From positions 80,592 through 144,591 of the forward strand of contig CAUBVH010000004.1 of assembly GCA_958439425.1 (NCBI GenBank): DNA of 64,000 nucleotides, written 5' to 3'. This document shows, one piece after another, positions 43,342 through 52,269 of this stretch. How positions within the stretch are numbered: position 1 is the first letter of the stretch; each line of letters opens with the position of its first letter. This DNA comes from an uncultured Collinsella sp. (GTDB lineage: Bacteria > Actinomycetota > Coriobacteriia > Coriobacteriales > Coriobacteriaceae). The position numbers and the translations under genes are program-made. Below the pieces are notes generated by a model. It searched no databases and was not told the origin of the DNA. It was given only the letters and a program-made list of their open reading frames with translations.

Positions 43342-43379
43342 TTTGGTCAGTGTTTGGTCGGCGTTTGGTTGGGTTTTGG
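43342..43379 (+). repeat. Four TTTGG motifs at exact 11-base spacing upstream of recA
   Basis: TTTGG starts at 43342, 43353, 43364 and 43375. The first two continue as TTTGGTC and the third as TTTGGTT. They lie 30-70 bases upstream of the recA -35 on the same helix face. They may be a binding array or a bend. Confidence 0.7.
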
Positions 43380-43411
43380 AAAGACTGCCTGCATATGATT
43401 GGCCTGAACGG

Positions 43412-43440
43412 TTGACCACGAACAGCCGTTCGTTTATTAT
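43412..43440 (+). promoter_or_regulatory. recA promoter with LexA box in the spacer
   Basis: TTGACC (43412-43417), a 17-base spacer and TATTAT (43435-43440) form a strong sigma-70-type promoter. The spacer contains GAAC-AGCC-GTTC (43420-43431), the Gram-positive LexA operator form. LexA bound here would block RNA polymerase. Confidence 0.9.
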
Positions 43441-43470
43441 CGATGCAGGTTGTTAAGAGGAGGGCTATTC

Positions 43471-44619
43471 ATGGCCAAGAATTCAGGTCCCGTACGTACC
43501 GTTCATGCTCGCACGACGGGTAAAGAGCGCGATGAGATGATCGCCACCACCAAGGCCGAGATCGAGAAGAAGTTCGGTCAAGGCTCCATCATGAGGTATG
43601 GTGACGGCGGCCCCGAGCTTGAGGTCGAGGCCATCCCCACGGGCGCTCTGGCACTCGATGCCGCTCTGGGTATCGGCGGTGTGCCGCGCGGCCGTATCGT
43701 CGAGATTTACGGTCCTGAGTCCTCCGGTAAGACGACGCTTTCGCTCGAGATCCTGGCCGAGGCCCAGGCAATGGGTGGCGTGGTGGCATTTATCGATGCC
43801 GAGCACGCGCTCGATCCCACGTATGCCGCGCGCATTGGCGTGGATATCGACGAGGTACTGATTTCCCAGCCCGATACGGGTGAGCAGGCGCTCGAGATTG
43901 TTGACATGCTCGTGCGTTCCGGCGCCATCGATGCTATCGTCGTCGACTCCGTCGCCGCGCTTACCCCGCGTGCCGAGATCGAGGGAGAGATCGGCGATAC
44001 CACGGTCGGCTTGCAAGCTCGCCTGATGAGCCAGGCGCTCCGCAAGCTTGCCGGCTCGCTGTCCAAGTCCAACACGACGTGCATCTTCATTAACCAACTG
44101 CGTGAGAAGATCGGCGTCATGTTCGGCAACCCCGAGACCACGACGGGCGGCCGCGCCCTTAAGTTCTTCTCTTCGGTGCGTATCGACATTCGCCGCATCG
44201 ACAGCATTAAGCTTAAGGATGAGGTTATCGGCAACCGCGTGCGCGCCAAGGTCGTTAAGAACAAGGTGGCAGCTCCGTTCCGTTCTGCTGAGTTCGACAT
44301 CATGTACGGTACGGGCATCTCTAAGGAGGGCTCGATTCTGGACATGGCTGTCGAGTGCGGCATCTGCAAGAAGATGGGCTCCTGGTTTGCCTATGGCGAG
44401 GACAAGCTCGGCAACGGTCGCGAGGCCGCCAAGGCGTTCCTGCGCGAACACCCCGATTGCGCCGACGAGATTGAGCATAAGGTCCGCCTTGCCTGCGGGC
44501 TTGAGTTTGATGACGATGCTCCGTCCGAGGTCGAGCTGACCGATCAGCCTGCGCCTGAGGAGTTTGACGAGCTTTACGCCATCGATGGTTCCGCCATGCT
44601 CGATGATGACGACGAGTAG
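43471..44619 (+). CDS. recA: Recombinase RecA
   Basis: RecA forms filaments on single-stranded DNA, drives strand exchange and triggers LexA self-cleavage. The 382-residue protein has Walker A GPESSGKTT, the KAEIEKKFGQGSIM start and an acidic C-terminus. ATG 43471 follows AAGAGGAGG. The LexA box upstream shows SOS control. recX follows 11 bases later. Confidence 0.97.
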   Translation: MAKNSGPVRTVHARTTGKERDEMIATTKAEIEKKFGQGSIMRYGDGGPELEVEAIPTGALALDAALGIGGVPRGRIVEIYGPESSGKTTLSLEILAEAQAMGGVVAFIDAEHALDPTYAARIGVDIDEVLISQPDTGEQALEIVDMLVRSGAIDAIVVDSVAALTPRAEIEGEIGDTTVGLQARLMSQALRKLAGSLSKSNTTCIFINQLREKIGVMFGNPETTTGGRALKFFSSVRIDIRRIDSIKLKDEVIGNRVRAKVVKNKVAAPFRSAEFDIMYGTGISKEGSILDMAVECGICKKMGSWFAYGEDKLGNGREAAKAFLREHPDCADEIEHKVRLACGLEFDDDAPSEVELTDQPAPEEFDELYAIDGSAMLDDDDE

Positions 44620-44630
44620 CGGTTACGCTC

Positions 44631-45323
44631 ATGTCGTATACGGTGACCGAGGCCACGGTCGTTTTTCCCGATAAGAAGGCGGCCTCCTCGTTCTCGAGCG
44701 GGTATGCGTCCAAAAAGCCTTGCGCACATATCGATTGTGAGCTTGAGGGCGGTTTTGAGCGGTCCATTTGGATCCCCGTGCGGGTCGCGCGGCTGTATGT
44801 CAAAAACCGCCCCGATCTTCCCTGTGATTGGGATAACTTTCGTGAGGCGGTGCAGCTCATCGAGCGTAAATGTGCACTTACCATGGTGACCGAGATGTTA
44901 TCGCGCCGCGACCATGCGACGGGTGAGGTCCGTGACAAGTTGGCTCGCTTCGGCTTTCACCAGCCCGCTATCGATTTCGCGGTCGAGCGCGCCACCGAGT
45001 ATCGCTTTTTAGACGAGAACCGCTTTTGCTCGTACTTTATCGAGGAACGCAAGCGGCGTGGTTGGGGACAGCGTAAAATCGAGACCGAGCTCAAGCGCCG
45101 TCATGTCATGCTCGATGACATTCCCGGTTATCCCGAGGATTATTTTGCCGTCGAAGACGATTTGGCGCGTGCGTCAGCCCTGCTCGCCAAGCGGCGTGTT
45201 CCAGAGACGCGCGGATTCGAAAAACTGGTTCGGTTTTTGATGGGTAAGGGCTTCTCGTATCACATCGCCGCCGATGCCGTTAAGGCACGTCTCGATGCCG
45301 AACGCGAGGAATGTGCGGTTTAG
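44631..45323 (+). CDS. recX: Regulatory protein RecX
   Basis: RecX binds RecA and limits filament growth. The 230-residue protein has the three-helix repeats, for example ALTMVTEMLSRRDHATGEVRDKL and FIEERKRRGWGQRKI. The position after recA supports the call. An N-terminal part of about 65 residues precedes the repeats. It probably shares the recA transcript. Confidence 0.88.
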   Translation: MSYTVTEATVVFPDKKAASSFSSGYASKKPCAHIDCELEGGFERSIWIPVRVARLYVKNRPDLPCDWDNFREAVQLIERKCALTMVTEMLSRRDHATGEVRDKLARFGFHQPAIDFAVERATEYRFLDENRFCSYFIEERKRRGWGQRKIETELKRRHVMLDDIPGYPEDYFAVEDDLARASALLAKRRVPETRGFEKLVRFLMGKGFSYHIAADAVKARLDAEREECAV

Positions 45324-45385
45324 GCGTATGCGTTTTGCGGCCCTGCCGTTCACCGCGTTTTAGCCGCCGTGCTGGGGCCATTTAT

Positions 45386-45414
45386 TTGACAGTTGTTGTG
45401 GTTCAACGTACGAT
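45386..45414 (+). promoter_or_regulatory. Promoter of the rny unit
   Basis: TTGACA (45386-45391), a 17-base spacer and TACGAT (45409-45414) lie about 165 bases upstream of rny. Confidence 0.7.
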
Positions 45415-45517
45415 AAACACTGTCATTTGCTTTGTGATATGTGCTCATCTGTGATGAGTTTGTTTATATTTATCTGTATCCGACCCGCATAAGCTGCGCC
45501 CATATTACTCAAATGTC

Positions 45518-45543
45518 GCGAGCCGTTCGTAAGGACGGTTCGC
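45518..45543 (+). other. Stem-loop in the rny leader
   Basis: GCGAGCCGT (45518-45526) pairs with 45535-45543, with one G-U pair, followed by TTTGTTGTG. It lies 35 bases before the rny start and may be an attenuator or a site for RNase Y autoregulation. Confidence 0.45.
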
Positions 45544-45578
45544 TTTGTTGTGTAACGAATCCATAAAAAGGAGTGAGC

Positions 45579-47129
45579 ATGCCTATCATCGCAGCGCTCG
45601 TTGGCATCGTTTTGGGTGCCATCGCCGCCATTGCCTACATGCGCACCGCCAAGCAGGGTAGTCTTCACGAGGCCGACGAAAAAATCCAGTCGGCACACGC
45701 ACAGGCTGAGTCCCTGATCGGTGATGCTAAGCGTCAGGCCGAGACCCTCAAAAAAGAGGCTCTGCTCGAGGCTAAAGAGGAGATCATCAAGAACAAGCAG
45801 GCCGCTGAGGCCGAGGACAAGCAGCGTAAGAACGAGATTCGTACGCTCGAGAACCGCGTGATGCAGCGCGAGGAATCCCTCGATCGCCGCAACGACGCTC
45901 TCGACAAGCGCGAGCATCAGCTGTCCAGCCAGGCCGGTCAGGTCGAGAAACGCTCCCGCGAGCTTGAGGAGCTCTGCGCCAAGCAGACCTCGGAGCTCGA
46001 GCGCATCGCCGACCTGACCCGCGAGGACGCTCACAAGGAGCTCCTCGACAAGGTTCGCGGCGAGGTTACCCACGAGGCCGCCACGATCATCCGAGAGTCC
46101 GAGCAGCAGGTTCGCGCCGAGTGCCACAAGACCGCCCAGGAGATCCTGTCCCTAGCGATTCAGCGCTGTGCCGCCGATCACACCGCCGAGGTCACCGTTA
46201 CCTCCGTGCACATTCCTTCCGATGACCTCAAGGGTCGCATCATCGGCCGCGAAGGTCGCAACATCCGCACCTTCGAGCAGGTTTCCGGCGTCAACCTCGT
46301 GATCGATGATACGCCCGAGACCGTCGTGCTTTCGAGCTTCGACCCGGTCCGTCGCGAGACCGCCCGCGTCGCCCTCGAGAACCTCATCGCCGACGGCCGT
46401 ATTCACCCCGCCCGCATCGAGGAGATGTATCACAAGGCCGCCGACTTGGTTCAGCAGCGCGTGCGCGAGGCTGGCGAACAGGCTGCCTTCGATACCGGTA
46501 TCCACGATCTGCACCCCGAGATCGTTAAGACCCTGGGTGCTCTGCGCTACCGCACCTCGTTTGGTCAGAACGTGCTCCAGCATTCCCTCGAGGTTTCCGA
46601 CCTGTGTGGCGTGATGGCTTCCGAGCTTGGCCTGGACGTTGTGACCGCCAAGCGTGCCGGCCTGCTGCACGATCTTGGCAAGGCTATCGACCATGAGGTC
46701 GAGGGCCCGCATGCCGTTATCGGCGCCGAGCTTGCCCGTCGCTATGGCGAGAAGCCCGTTATCGTTCACGCTATCGAGGCTCACCACGCCGACGTCGACC
46801 CCAACACGGTGCTCGATGTTTTGGTCCAGGCTGCCGATGCCGTTTCCGCCTCTCGTCCCGGTGCCCGTCGCGAATCTGCCGAGAACTATATCAAGCGCCT
46901 TGAGAAGCTCGAGGAGATTGCCAACTCCCATGACGGCGTCGAGCGTACCTATGCCATGCAGGCTGGTCGCGAGGTCCACGTCATGGTTCAGCCGGACAAG
47001 ATTTCCGATGCTCAGTCCACGGTCTTGGCTCATGACATCGCCCATCAGATCGAGGAAGAGATGGAGTATCCCGGTCAGGTGCGCGTCGTCGTGATTCGCG
47101 AGAGCCGCGCTGTCGATATCGCTAAATAA
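45579..47129 (+). CDS. rny: Ribonuclease Y
   Basis: RNase Y is the membrane-anchored endoribonuclease that starts mRNA decay. The 516-residue protein has an N-terminal membrane helix, a coiled coil to about residue 190, a KH domain with GRIIGREGRNIRTFE and an HD domain with HDLGKAIDHE. ATG 45579 follows AAAAGGAG. The next gene starts one base after the stop. Confidence 0.95.
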   Translation: MPIIAALVGIVLGAIAAIAYMRTAKQGSLHEADEKIQSAHAQAESLIGDAKRQAETLKKEALLEAKEEIIKNKQAAEAEDKQRKNEIRTLENRVMQREESLDRRNDALDKREHQLSSQAGQVEKRSRELEELCAKQTSELERIADLTREDAHKELLDKVRGEVTHEAATIIRESEQQVRAECHKTAQEILSLAIQRCAADHTAEVTVTSVHIPSDDLKGRIIGREGRNIRTFEQVSGVNLVIDDTPETVVLSSFDPVRRETARVALENLIADGRIHPARIEEMYHKAADLVQQRVREAGEQAAFDTGIHDLHPEIVKTLGALRYRTSFGQNVLQHSLEVSDLCGVMASELGLDVVTAKRAGLLHDLGKAIDHEVEGPHAVIGAELARRYGEKPVIVHAIEAHHADVDPNTVLDVLVQAADAVSASRPGARRESAENYIKRLEKLEEIANSHDGVERTYAMQAGREVHVMVQPDKISDAQSTVLAHDIAHQIEEEMEYPGQVRVVVIRESRAVDIAK

Positions 47130-47130
47130 C

Positions 47131-48216
47131 ATGAACGACGCGAACGAGCTCATCTCATTTATCGCGTCGATGTCGGGGGAGGGCAACCTTCGCGTCGAGG
47201 AAAACCTTGGCGAGGGGTATGTCCGCCTCCGCGTTTCGGAGGCCGAGCGGCGCCAGGCAAAGCATGACATCCAGCATGTCGAGGATATTGTCATCGAAAT
47301 GCTGCGCAACGCCCGTGATGCCGGCGCCGATAAGGTCTATCTCGCTACGACCAAGGAAGATGGCGTCCGTACGCTCGTCTTTCTGGATAACGGTTCGGGC
47401 GTGCCGCAGGATATGCAGGAGCGCATCTTCGATGCCCGCGTTACCTCCAAGCTCGAGAGCATGAAGATGGACCGTTGGGGCGTTCACGGTCGAGGCATGG
47501 CTTTGTTCTCGATTAAGCAAAACACCGACGAGGCGCGCGTTGTCGCGTCGGATGTTGACCTCGGCTCGGTCTTTAAGGTGAGCGTCGCTACCGACCGCCT
47601 TGGCGAGCGTGCCGATCAGTCCAGCTGGCCTCAGGCCGTGAAGGACGAGGACGGTCACTATGTGTGCGCTCGCGGCCCTCACAACATCATTCGCGCCGCT
47701 TGCGAGTTTGCCCTCGAGGAGCTGCGCGCCTGCGATGTCTATCTGGGGTCTCCGTCCGAGATCGCCGCGACGCTGCATGCGCAGGCCTCCAGCCGTCTCG
47801 ATGCTTCTTGTCTTTTGTTTATCGATGACGAAGCCGAGCTTCCGGTGGTCGATCGCCTGGGTCTTGCTTCGGATGCGGAAGACTTTATCCGTATCTGTTC
47901 GGGTTTGGGCCTTGAGATGTCCGAGCGTACGGCGCACCGTATCTTGGCGGGCCAGATTAAACCCGTTCGCGGTGTGACCGCACGCCTGCTACGCGAGCGC
48001 GATTCGTCCTCACATGCGTCTGCTCCGGTTGATCTTGCCAAGGATCGTCGCGGGCTGCGTATTGCCAAGGACGACATGGCGCAGTTCTCGCGAGCAGTGG
48101 AGCGCGACTTTAACGATCTTGCATCGCGGTACTATCTCAACCTTTGCGGCGACCCCAAGATTCGTGTTTCGCGTGATCGTATTACCGTGACGTTCGATCT
48201 TGCCAAAGAGGAATAG
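47131..48216 (+). CDS. GHKL-type ATPase, function unknown
   Basis: The 361-residue protein carries the GHKL (HSP90/gyrase/histidine kinase/MutL) ATP-binding motifs: N box IEMLRNARDAGA (Glu56, Asn60), DNGSG at 86-90, and GVHGRG at 117-122. There is no histidine-kinase phosphoacceptor domain, no MutL C-terminus and no HSP90 middle domain. The last 180 residues match nothing I can name. One base separates it from rny, so co-expression with RNase Y is very likely, and spoVS follows. The substrate is unknown. A regulator or remodeller linked to RNA decay or chromosome events is only a guess. Confidence 0.8.
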   Translation: MNDANELISFIASMSGEGNLRVEENLGEGYVRLRVSEAERRQAKHDIQHVEDIVIEMLRNARDAGADKVYLATTKEDGVRTLVFLDNGSGVPQDMQERIFDARVTSKLESMKMDRWGVHGRGMALFSIKQNTDEARVVASDVDLGSVFKVSVATDRLGERADQSSWPQAVKDEDGHYVCARGPHNIIRAACEFALEELRACDVYLGSPSEIAATLHAQASSRLDASCLLFIDDEAELPVVDRLGLASDAEDFIRICSGLGLEMSERTAHRILAGQIKPVRGVTARLLRERDSSSHASAPVDLAKDRRGLRIAKDDMAQFSRAVERDFNDLASRYYLNLCGDPKIRVSRDRITVTFDLAKEE

Positions 48217-48238
48217 CATCTTTACCGAGTCCGTTCGG

Positions 48239-48244
48239 TAGGAT
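48239..48244 (+). promoter_or_regulatory. Candidate -10 of spoVS
   Basis: CCGTTCGGTAGGAT lies 46 bases upstream of the start and resembles the lepA and dnaJ-type upstream sequences. Confidence 0.4.
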
Positions 48245-48290
48245 ACAGTTATTGCAGTTAAAACGTACCTTTAAACGCAGGAGTTTCTTC

Positions 48291-48608
48291 ATGGATTGCC
48301 TGAAGGTATCAAGCAAATCATCGCCCGCGTCCGTTGCCGGCGCCATTGCCGGCATGGTCAAAGATGGTGTTCCCGTCAATATTCAGTGTGTCGGCGCGGG
48401 TGCCGTCAACCAGGCCATCAAGGCCGTGGCTATCGCGCGCGGTTTTTTAATCCCGACCGGGTTTGATATTTCCTGCGCGCCGGTGTTCTCCGACATCCTC
48501 ATCAACGGGGAGTCGCGCACGGCCATCCGTCTTTCTATTTACGTTCATCAAATTAATCGAGCTGCTATGGATAACGTTGTGATGGACGACGTTAAGCCTG
48601 TGGCATAG
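48291..48608 (+). CDS. spoVS: Stage V sporulation protein S homologue
   Basis: SpoVS is a small Alba-like protein. The 105-residue sequence has the family core SSKSSPASVAGAIAGMVKDG and VQCVGAGAVNQAIKA-like residues. In Bacillus it acts in sporulation, and rny mutations interact with spoVS in some species; here no sporulation genes are seen. GCAGGAG precedes the ATG. The longer frame from TTG 48252 is unlikely. Confidence 0.92.
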   Translation: MDCLKVSSKSSPASVAGAIAGMVKDGVPVNIQCVGAGAVNQAIKAVAIARGFLIPTGFDISCAPVFSDILINGESRTAIRLSIYVHQINRAAMDNVVMDDVKPVA

Positions 48609-48671
48609 AGCGTTTACTCTTTGCCCGCCCTCTTTGATTCCGCCTATTCCACCTCGTTAGGACTTATACAC

Positions 48672-50042
48672 ATGGACCAGGGTTCCGTACGCGATATTCT
48701 TGCCGGTAAAACCTACTTTATCCGCACCTTTGGCTGCCAGATGAATCAGCACGACTCCGAGCGCGTGAGTGGCCTGCTCGACTCGTATGGCTGCCTTATG
48801 GCGCTCGATCCGGAGCATGCTGACATTGTCGTGTTCATGACGTGCTGCGTTCGTGAGGCTGCTGACACCCGTCTGTACGGTCAGTGCAACTCTTGTAAGA
48901 GCCTCCCGCCTTCGCCCTCGGGCAAGCGCGTGGTCGCCGTGGGCGGCTGCATCGCGCAGCGCGACGGCGAGGGTCTGCTCACCAATGTCGATAACGTCAA
49001 TGTCATCTTTGGCACGCATTCCATCGCGCATGTTGCTGAGCTCATTGCCGAGGCATTTTTGGACGGCAAGCGTCATATTCGCACCAATGAGCACGAGGAC
49101 ACGGATGCTATGAGCATGCCGTGGCATCGTGAGACCCAGTATCACGCCTGGGTCCCCATCATGACGGGCTGTAATAACTTCTGCACCTATTGCATCGTGC
49201 CGTATGTGCGTGGTCGCGAAAACAGCCGCCCTTTCGAGGAGATTGTCGACGAGGTGACCGGTCTAGTACGCCAGGGCGTGCGTGAGATCACGCTTCTGGG
49301 GCAAAACGTCAACTCCTATGGTCGCGATCTGTTTGGCAAGCCGCGCTTTGCCGACCTGTTGCGTGCCGTGGGCGATACGGGTGTGGAGCGCATCTTCTTT
49401 ACTTCCTCGCACCCCAAAGACCTGCTGCCCGAGACCATCGATGCTATGGCCGAGACGCCTGCCGTCATGCCGCAACTGCACCTGGCAGTTCAGTCGGGCT
49501 CGACGCGCATCCTTAAAGAGATGAATCGTCGCTATACGCGTGAGGATTATCTGGGACTCGTCGATCGCATCCGCAATCGTATGCCCGATATCGCGCTTTC
49601 GACCGATATCATCGTGGGCTTCCCCGGCGAGACCGAGGAAGACTTTGAGCAGACGCTCTCGCTTGCCGAGACGGTCCGTTATGCTCAGGCCTATACGTTT
49701 ATCTATTCCAAGCGCGCCGGTACTCCGGCCGCCGAGATTGACGATCCTACGCCGCATGAGGTAATTCTCGAGCGCTTCAACCGTCTGGTGAAAGTTATCG
49801 AGACTACAGCGCACGAGTATAACCAGGGTGAGCTCCATACCGTTGTGCCGGCGCTTATTGAGGGTACGAGCAAAAAGAATGACGCGGTGCTGCTGGGCAA
49901 GAGTCCTAAGAATCAGACCGTTCATGCACCGATTCCCGAGGGCTACAGCATCGATCAGCTGGTTGGCAAGATTGTCGATGTTGACATCGACGTTGCCAAG
50001 ACGTGGTATCTGTCCGGATCCGTTGTGGGCGAGCCGCGCTAA
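48672..50042 (+). CDS. miaB: tRNA i6A37 methylthiotransferase MiaB
   Basis: MiaB makes ms2i6A37 in tRNA. The 456-residue protein has FGCQMNQHDSE, the radical SAM motif CNNFCTYCIVPYVRG and GFPGETEEDFEQT. ATG 48672 is chosen; the frame begins at TTG 48621 without conservation. It overlaps miaA, which makes its substrate, by one base (TAATG). Confidence 0.94.
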   Translation: MDQGSVRDILAGKTYFIRTFGCQMNQHDSERVSGLLDSYGCLMALDPEHADIVVFMTCCVREAADTRLYGQCNSCKSLPPSPSGKRVVAVGGCIAQRDGEGLLTNVDNVNVIFGTHSIAHVAELIAEAFLDGKRHIRTNEHEDTDAMSMPWHRETQYHAWVPIMTGCNNFCTYCIVPYVRGRENSRPFEEIVDEVTGLVRQGVREITLLGQNVNSYGRDLFGKPRFADLLRAVGDTGVERIFFTSSHPKDLLPETIDAMAETPAVMPQLHLAVQSGSTRILKEMNRRYTREDYLGLVDRIRNRMPDIALSTDIIVGFPGETEEDFEQTLSLAETVRYAQAYTFIYSKRAGTPAAEIDDPTPHEVILERFNRLVKVIETTAHEYNQGELHTVVPALIEGTSKKNDAVLLGKSPKNQTVHAPIPEGYSIDQLVGKIVDVDIDVAKTWYLSGSVVGEPR

Positions 50043-50980
50043 TGATTTCTCCCGGGGCAGGCCTTTCCGCCGTTGCGATTGTCGGTCCGACCGCGGTTGG
50101 CAAAAGTGATGCCGCAGATCGTTTGGCGGCTCGCCTTTCGTCGGAAGTGCTGTCGTGTGATGCGATGCAAATCTATCGAGGCATGGATATCGGTACTGCC
50201 AAGATGGCACCCGAGGAATGCACGGTGCCGCTACGCCTGGTCGATATTGTTGAACCGGGCTTTGCATATTCTGCGGCGCTGTATCAGGCAGACGCTCGTG
50301 TACATGTTGAGCGCTTGCTGGGCGAGGGCCGCCTACCGGTGTTTTGCGGGGGTACAGGCCTGTATCTCAAGGCCGCCCTGGATGAGATGGATTTTCCCTC
50401 GGGCGAGCTTGAGGACGATCGCCGCGCGGGGTATCAGGAGCTTGCCGAGCGCATAGGCGAGGAAGCGCTGCACGCGTTGCTTGCCGAGCGTGACCCCGAG
50501 TCCGCTGCGGTCATCCACCCCCATAATGTTCGTCGTGTGATTCGCGCGCTCGAAATGCATGATGATGGCGTATCCTACGCGCAGCAAAAGTCGCAGTTTA
50601 GTGTTCCGCGCGAGCATTATCACGCTCTGTGGTTTGGATTGTTGCGTAATCGCGAGGCGCTTTACGAGCGTATTAACCTACGCGTCGATTTGATGTTTGA
50701 GCAGGGTCTAGTTGATGAGGTTCGCGGTCTTATGGACCAGGGGCTGGGAGATGCCCTGACTTCGATGCAGGCGATTGGCTATAAAGAGATTATCGATGCC
50801 TTTGACGGCGTGATTTCTATGGATGAGGCTCGCGAACTCATCAAGATGCGTTCGCGTCGCTATGCCAAGCGTCAGCTTTCGTGGTTTAAACGCGATGACC
50901 GCATCGTGTGGTTCGATATGGACGAGTTTACGATCGATGAGGTCGTTGAGGATATCCTTCACCGTATCGAGGTGGCCTAA
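50042..50980 (+). CDS. miaA: tRNA dimethylallyltransferase MiaA
   Basis: MiaA prenylates A37 of tRNA. The 312-residue protein has the P-loop GPTAVGKSD, the DAMQIYRGMDIGTAK substrate segment and GGTGLYLKA. It overlaps both neighbours by one base through TAATG junctions. Confidence 0.95.
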   Translation: MISPGAGLSAVAIVGPTAVGKSDAADRLAARLSSEVLSCDAMQIYRGMDIGTAKMAPEECTVPLRLVDIVEPGFAYSAALYQADARVHVERLLGEGRLPVFCGGTGLYLKAALDEMDFPSGELEDDRRAGYQELAERIGEEALHALLAERDPESAAVIHPHNVRRVIRALEMHDDGVSYAQQKSQFSVPREHYHALWFGLLRNREALYERINLRVDLMFEQGLVDEVRGLMDQGLGDALTSMQAIGYKEIIDAFDGVISMDEARELIKMRSRRYAKRQLSWFKRDDRIVWFDMDEFTIDEVVEDILHRIEVA

Positions 50981-52269
50981 TGGCTCGGTTTCCCCTCGTT
51001 CCCACGGCGCCTGAGCCCGAACGTGCCGTTCTTGTCGGAGTTGAGTGGCGCGATAACGCCTGGCCGCTCGATCGTTCGCTTGACGAGCTTGAGCGCCTGG
51101 CCCATACGGCTGGCGCCCAGTGCCTGGCTCGTTTGTCACAGCGTCTGGTTAAGCCGTATCCAAAATCTTTTATCGGCTCCGGTAAGGTTGAGGAACTATG
51201 CGGGCTCGTGCATCGCGTGGATGCTGATGTTGTTATCTTCGACGACGATTTAACGCCCTCGCAGCAGTCCTATCTGGAGAAAGCCGTGGGCGAGCCGATT
51301 AAGATTATCGACCGTACGGCGTTGATTCTCGATATCTTTGGCCTGCACGCTCAGACCCGTGAGGGCCGCCTGCAGGTGCAGCTAGCCCAATTGCAGTATC
51401 TGTTGCCCCGCTTGCGCGGCATGTGGAGCCATCTTGCTAAAGAGCAGACACGCGGTGGCATTGGTTCGCGCTTTGGCCAGGGCGAAAGCCAGCTCGAGGT
51501 TGACCGACGTTTGATTCGCAACAAGATTGCCGCGCTTCGTCGCGAGCTTAAGCAGGTCGAACAGCGCCGCGTTGTCCAGTCAAAGAGCCGTATCGAGTCA
51601 CCGGCGTTTCGCGTTGCCTTAGCCGGTTATACCAATGCCGGTAAGTCGACGTTGCTCAATCGCCTGACCGGGTCTACGGTGCTTTCACAGGACAAATTGT
51701 TTGCCACGCTCGATCCGACGACGCGCTCGTATCGCTTGCCCGGTGGTCGTGGGATGACTATTACCGATACCGTTGGCTTTATTCAAAAGCTGCCGCATGG
51801 TCTCGTTGATGCCTTTAAGTCCACGCTGTCTGAGGTCCTTGGTGCCGACCTGATCCTTAAAGTTGTGGATGCCTCTGACGAAGACTACGAGCGCCAGCTC
51901 GAGGCAGTCGATCGCGTTCTTGACGAGATTGGTGCCGGCGAGCGTTTGACGCTTACGGTGTTCAATAAAATCGACCTACTCGATAGCGTCGATCGATTGA
52001 GTTTCCATCGTCGCTATCCCGAGGCTGTGCTGTTCTCGGCCCAGACGGGCGAGGGGCTCGACGATCTCATCGACCGTATTGCCCGTAAGGCAGCTGCCAC
52101 CGATGTGTTGCTCTCCGCTGATATCCCGTATCGCGAGGGCGCCCTCATCACGCTCGTGCATGAGCAGGGAACCCTTCTGCATGAGGAATATCTCGAGGAC
52201 GGAGTTCGCATTGTGGCGAAGTTGCCGGCCCGAATCGCGCCGCGTCTTGAGCGCTATCGTACGGAATAA
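50980..52269 (+). CDS. hflX: GTPase HflX
   Basis: HflX is a ribosome-associated GTPase that splits stalled ribosomes. The 429-residue protein has the N-terminal HflX domain with GSGKVEEL and TQRGG-like TRGGIGSRFGQGESQLE, G1 GYTNAGKST, G3 DTVGF and G4 NKID. Its 3' end overlaps the convergent acyltransferase-like gene by 16 bases. Confidence 0.94.
   Translation: MARFPLVPTAPEPERAVLVGVEWRDNAWPLDRSLDELERLAHTAGAQCLARLSQRLVKPYPKSFIGSGKVEELCGLVHRVDADVVIFDDDLTPSQQSYLEKAVGEPIKIIDRTALILDIFGLHAQTREGRLQVQLAQLQYLLPRLRGMWSHLAKEQTRGGIGSRFGQGESQLEVDRRLIRNKIAALRRELKQVEQRRVVQSKSRIESPAFRVALAGYTNAGKSTLLNRLTGSTVLSQDKLFATLDPTTRSYRLPGGRGMTITDTVGFIQKLPHGLVDAFKSTLSEVLGADLILKVVDASDEDYERQLEAVDRVLDEIGAGERLTLTVFNKIDLLDSVDRLSFHRRYPEAVLFSAQTGEGLDDLIDRIARKAAATDVLLSADIPYREGALITLVHEQGTLLHEEYLEDGVRIVAKLPARIAPRLERYRTE

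Noticed and set aside
43247..43456. 69-codon frame in the recA upstream region
   Set aside because: It spans the terminator side, the TTTGG array, the promoter and the LexA box. Regulatory sequence explains it better.
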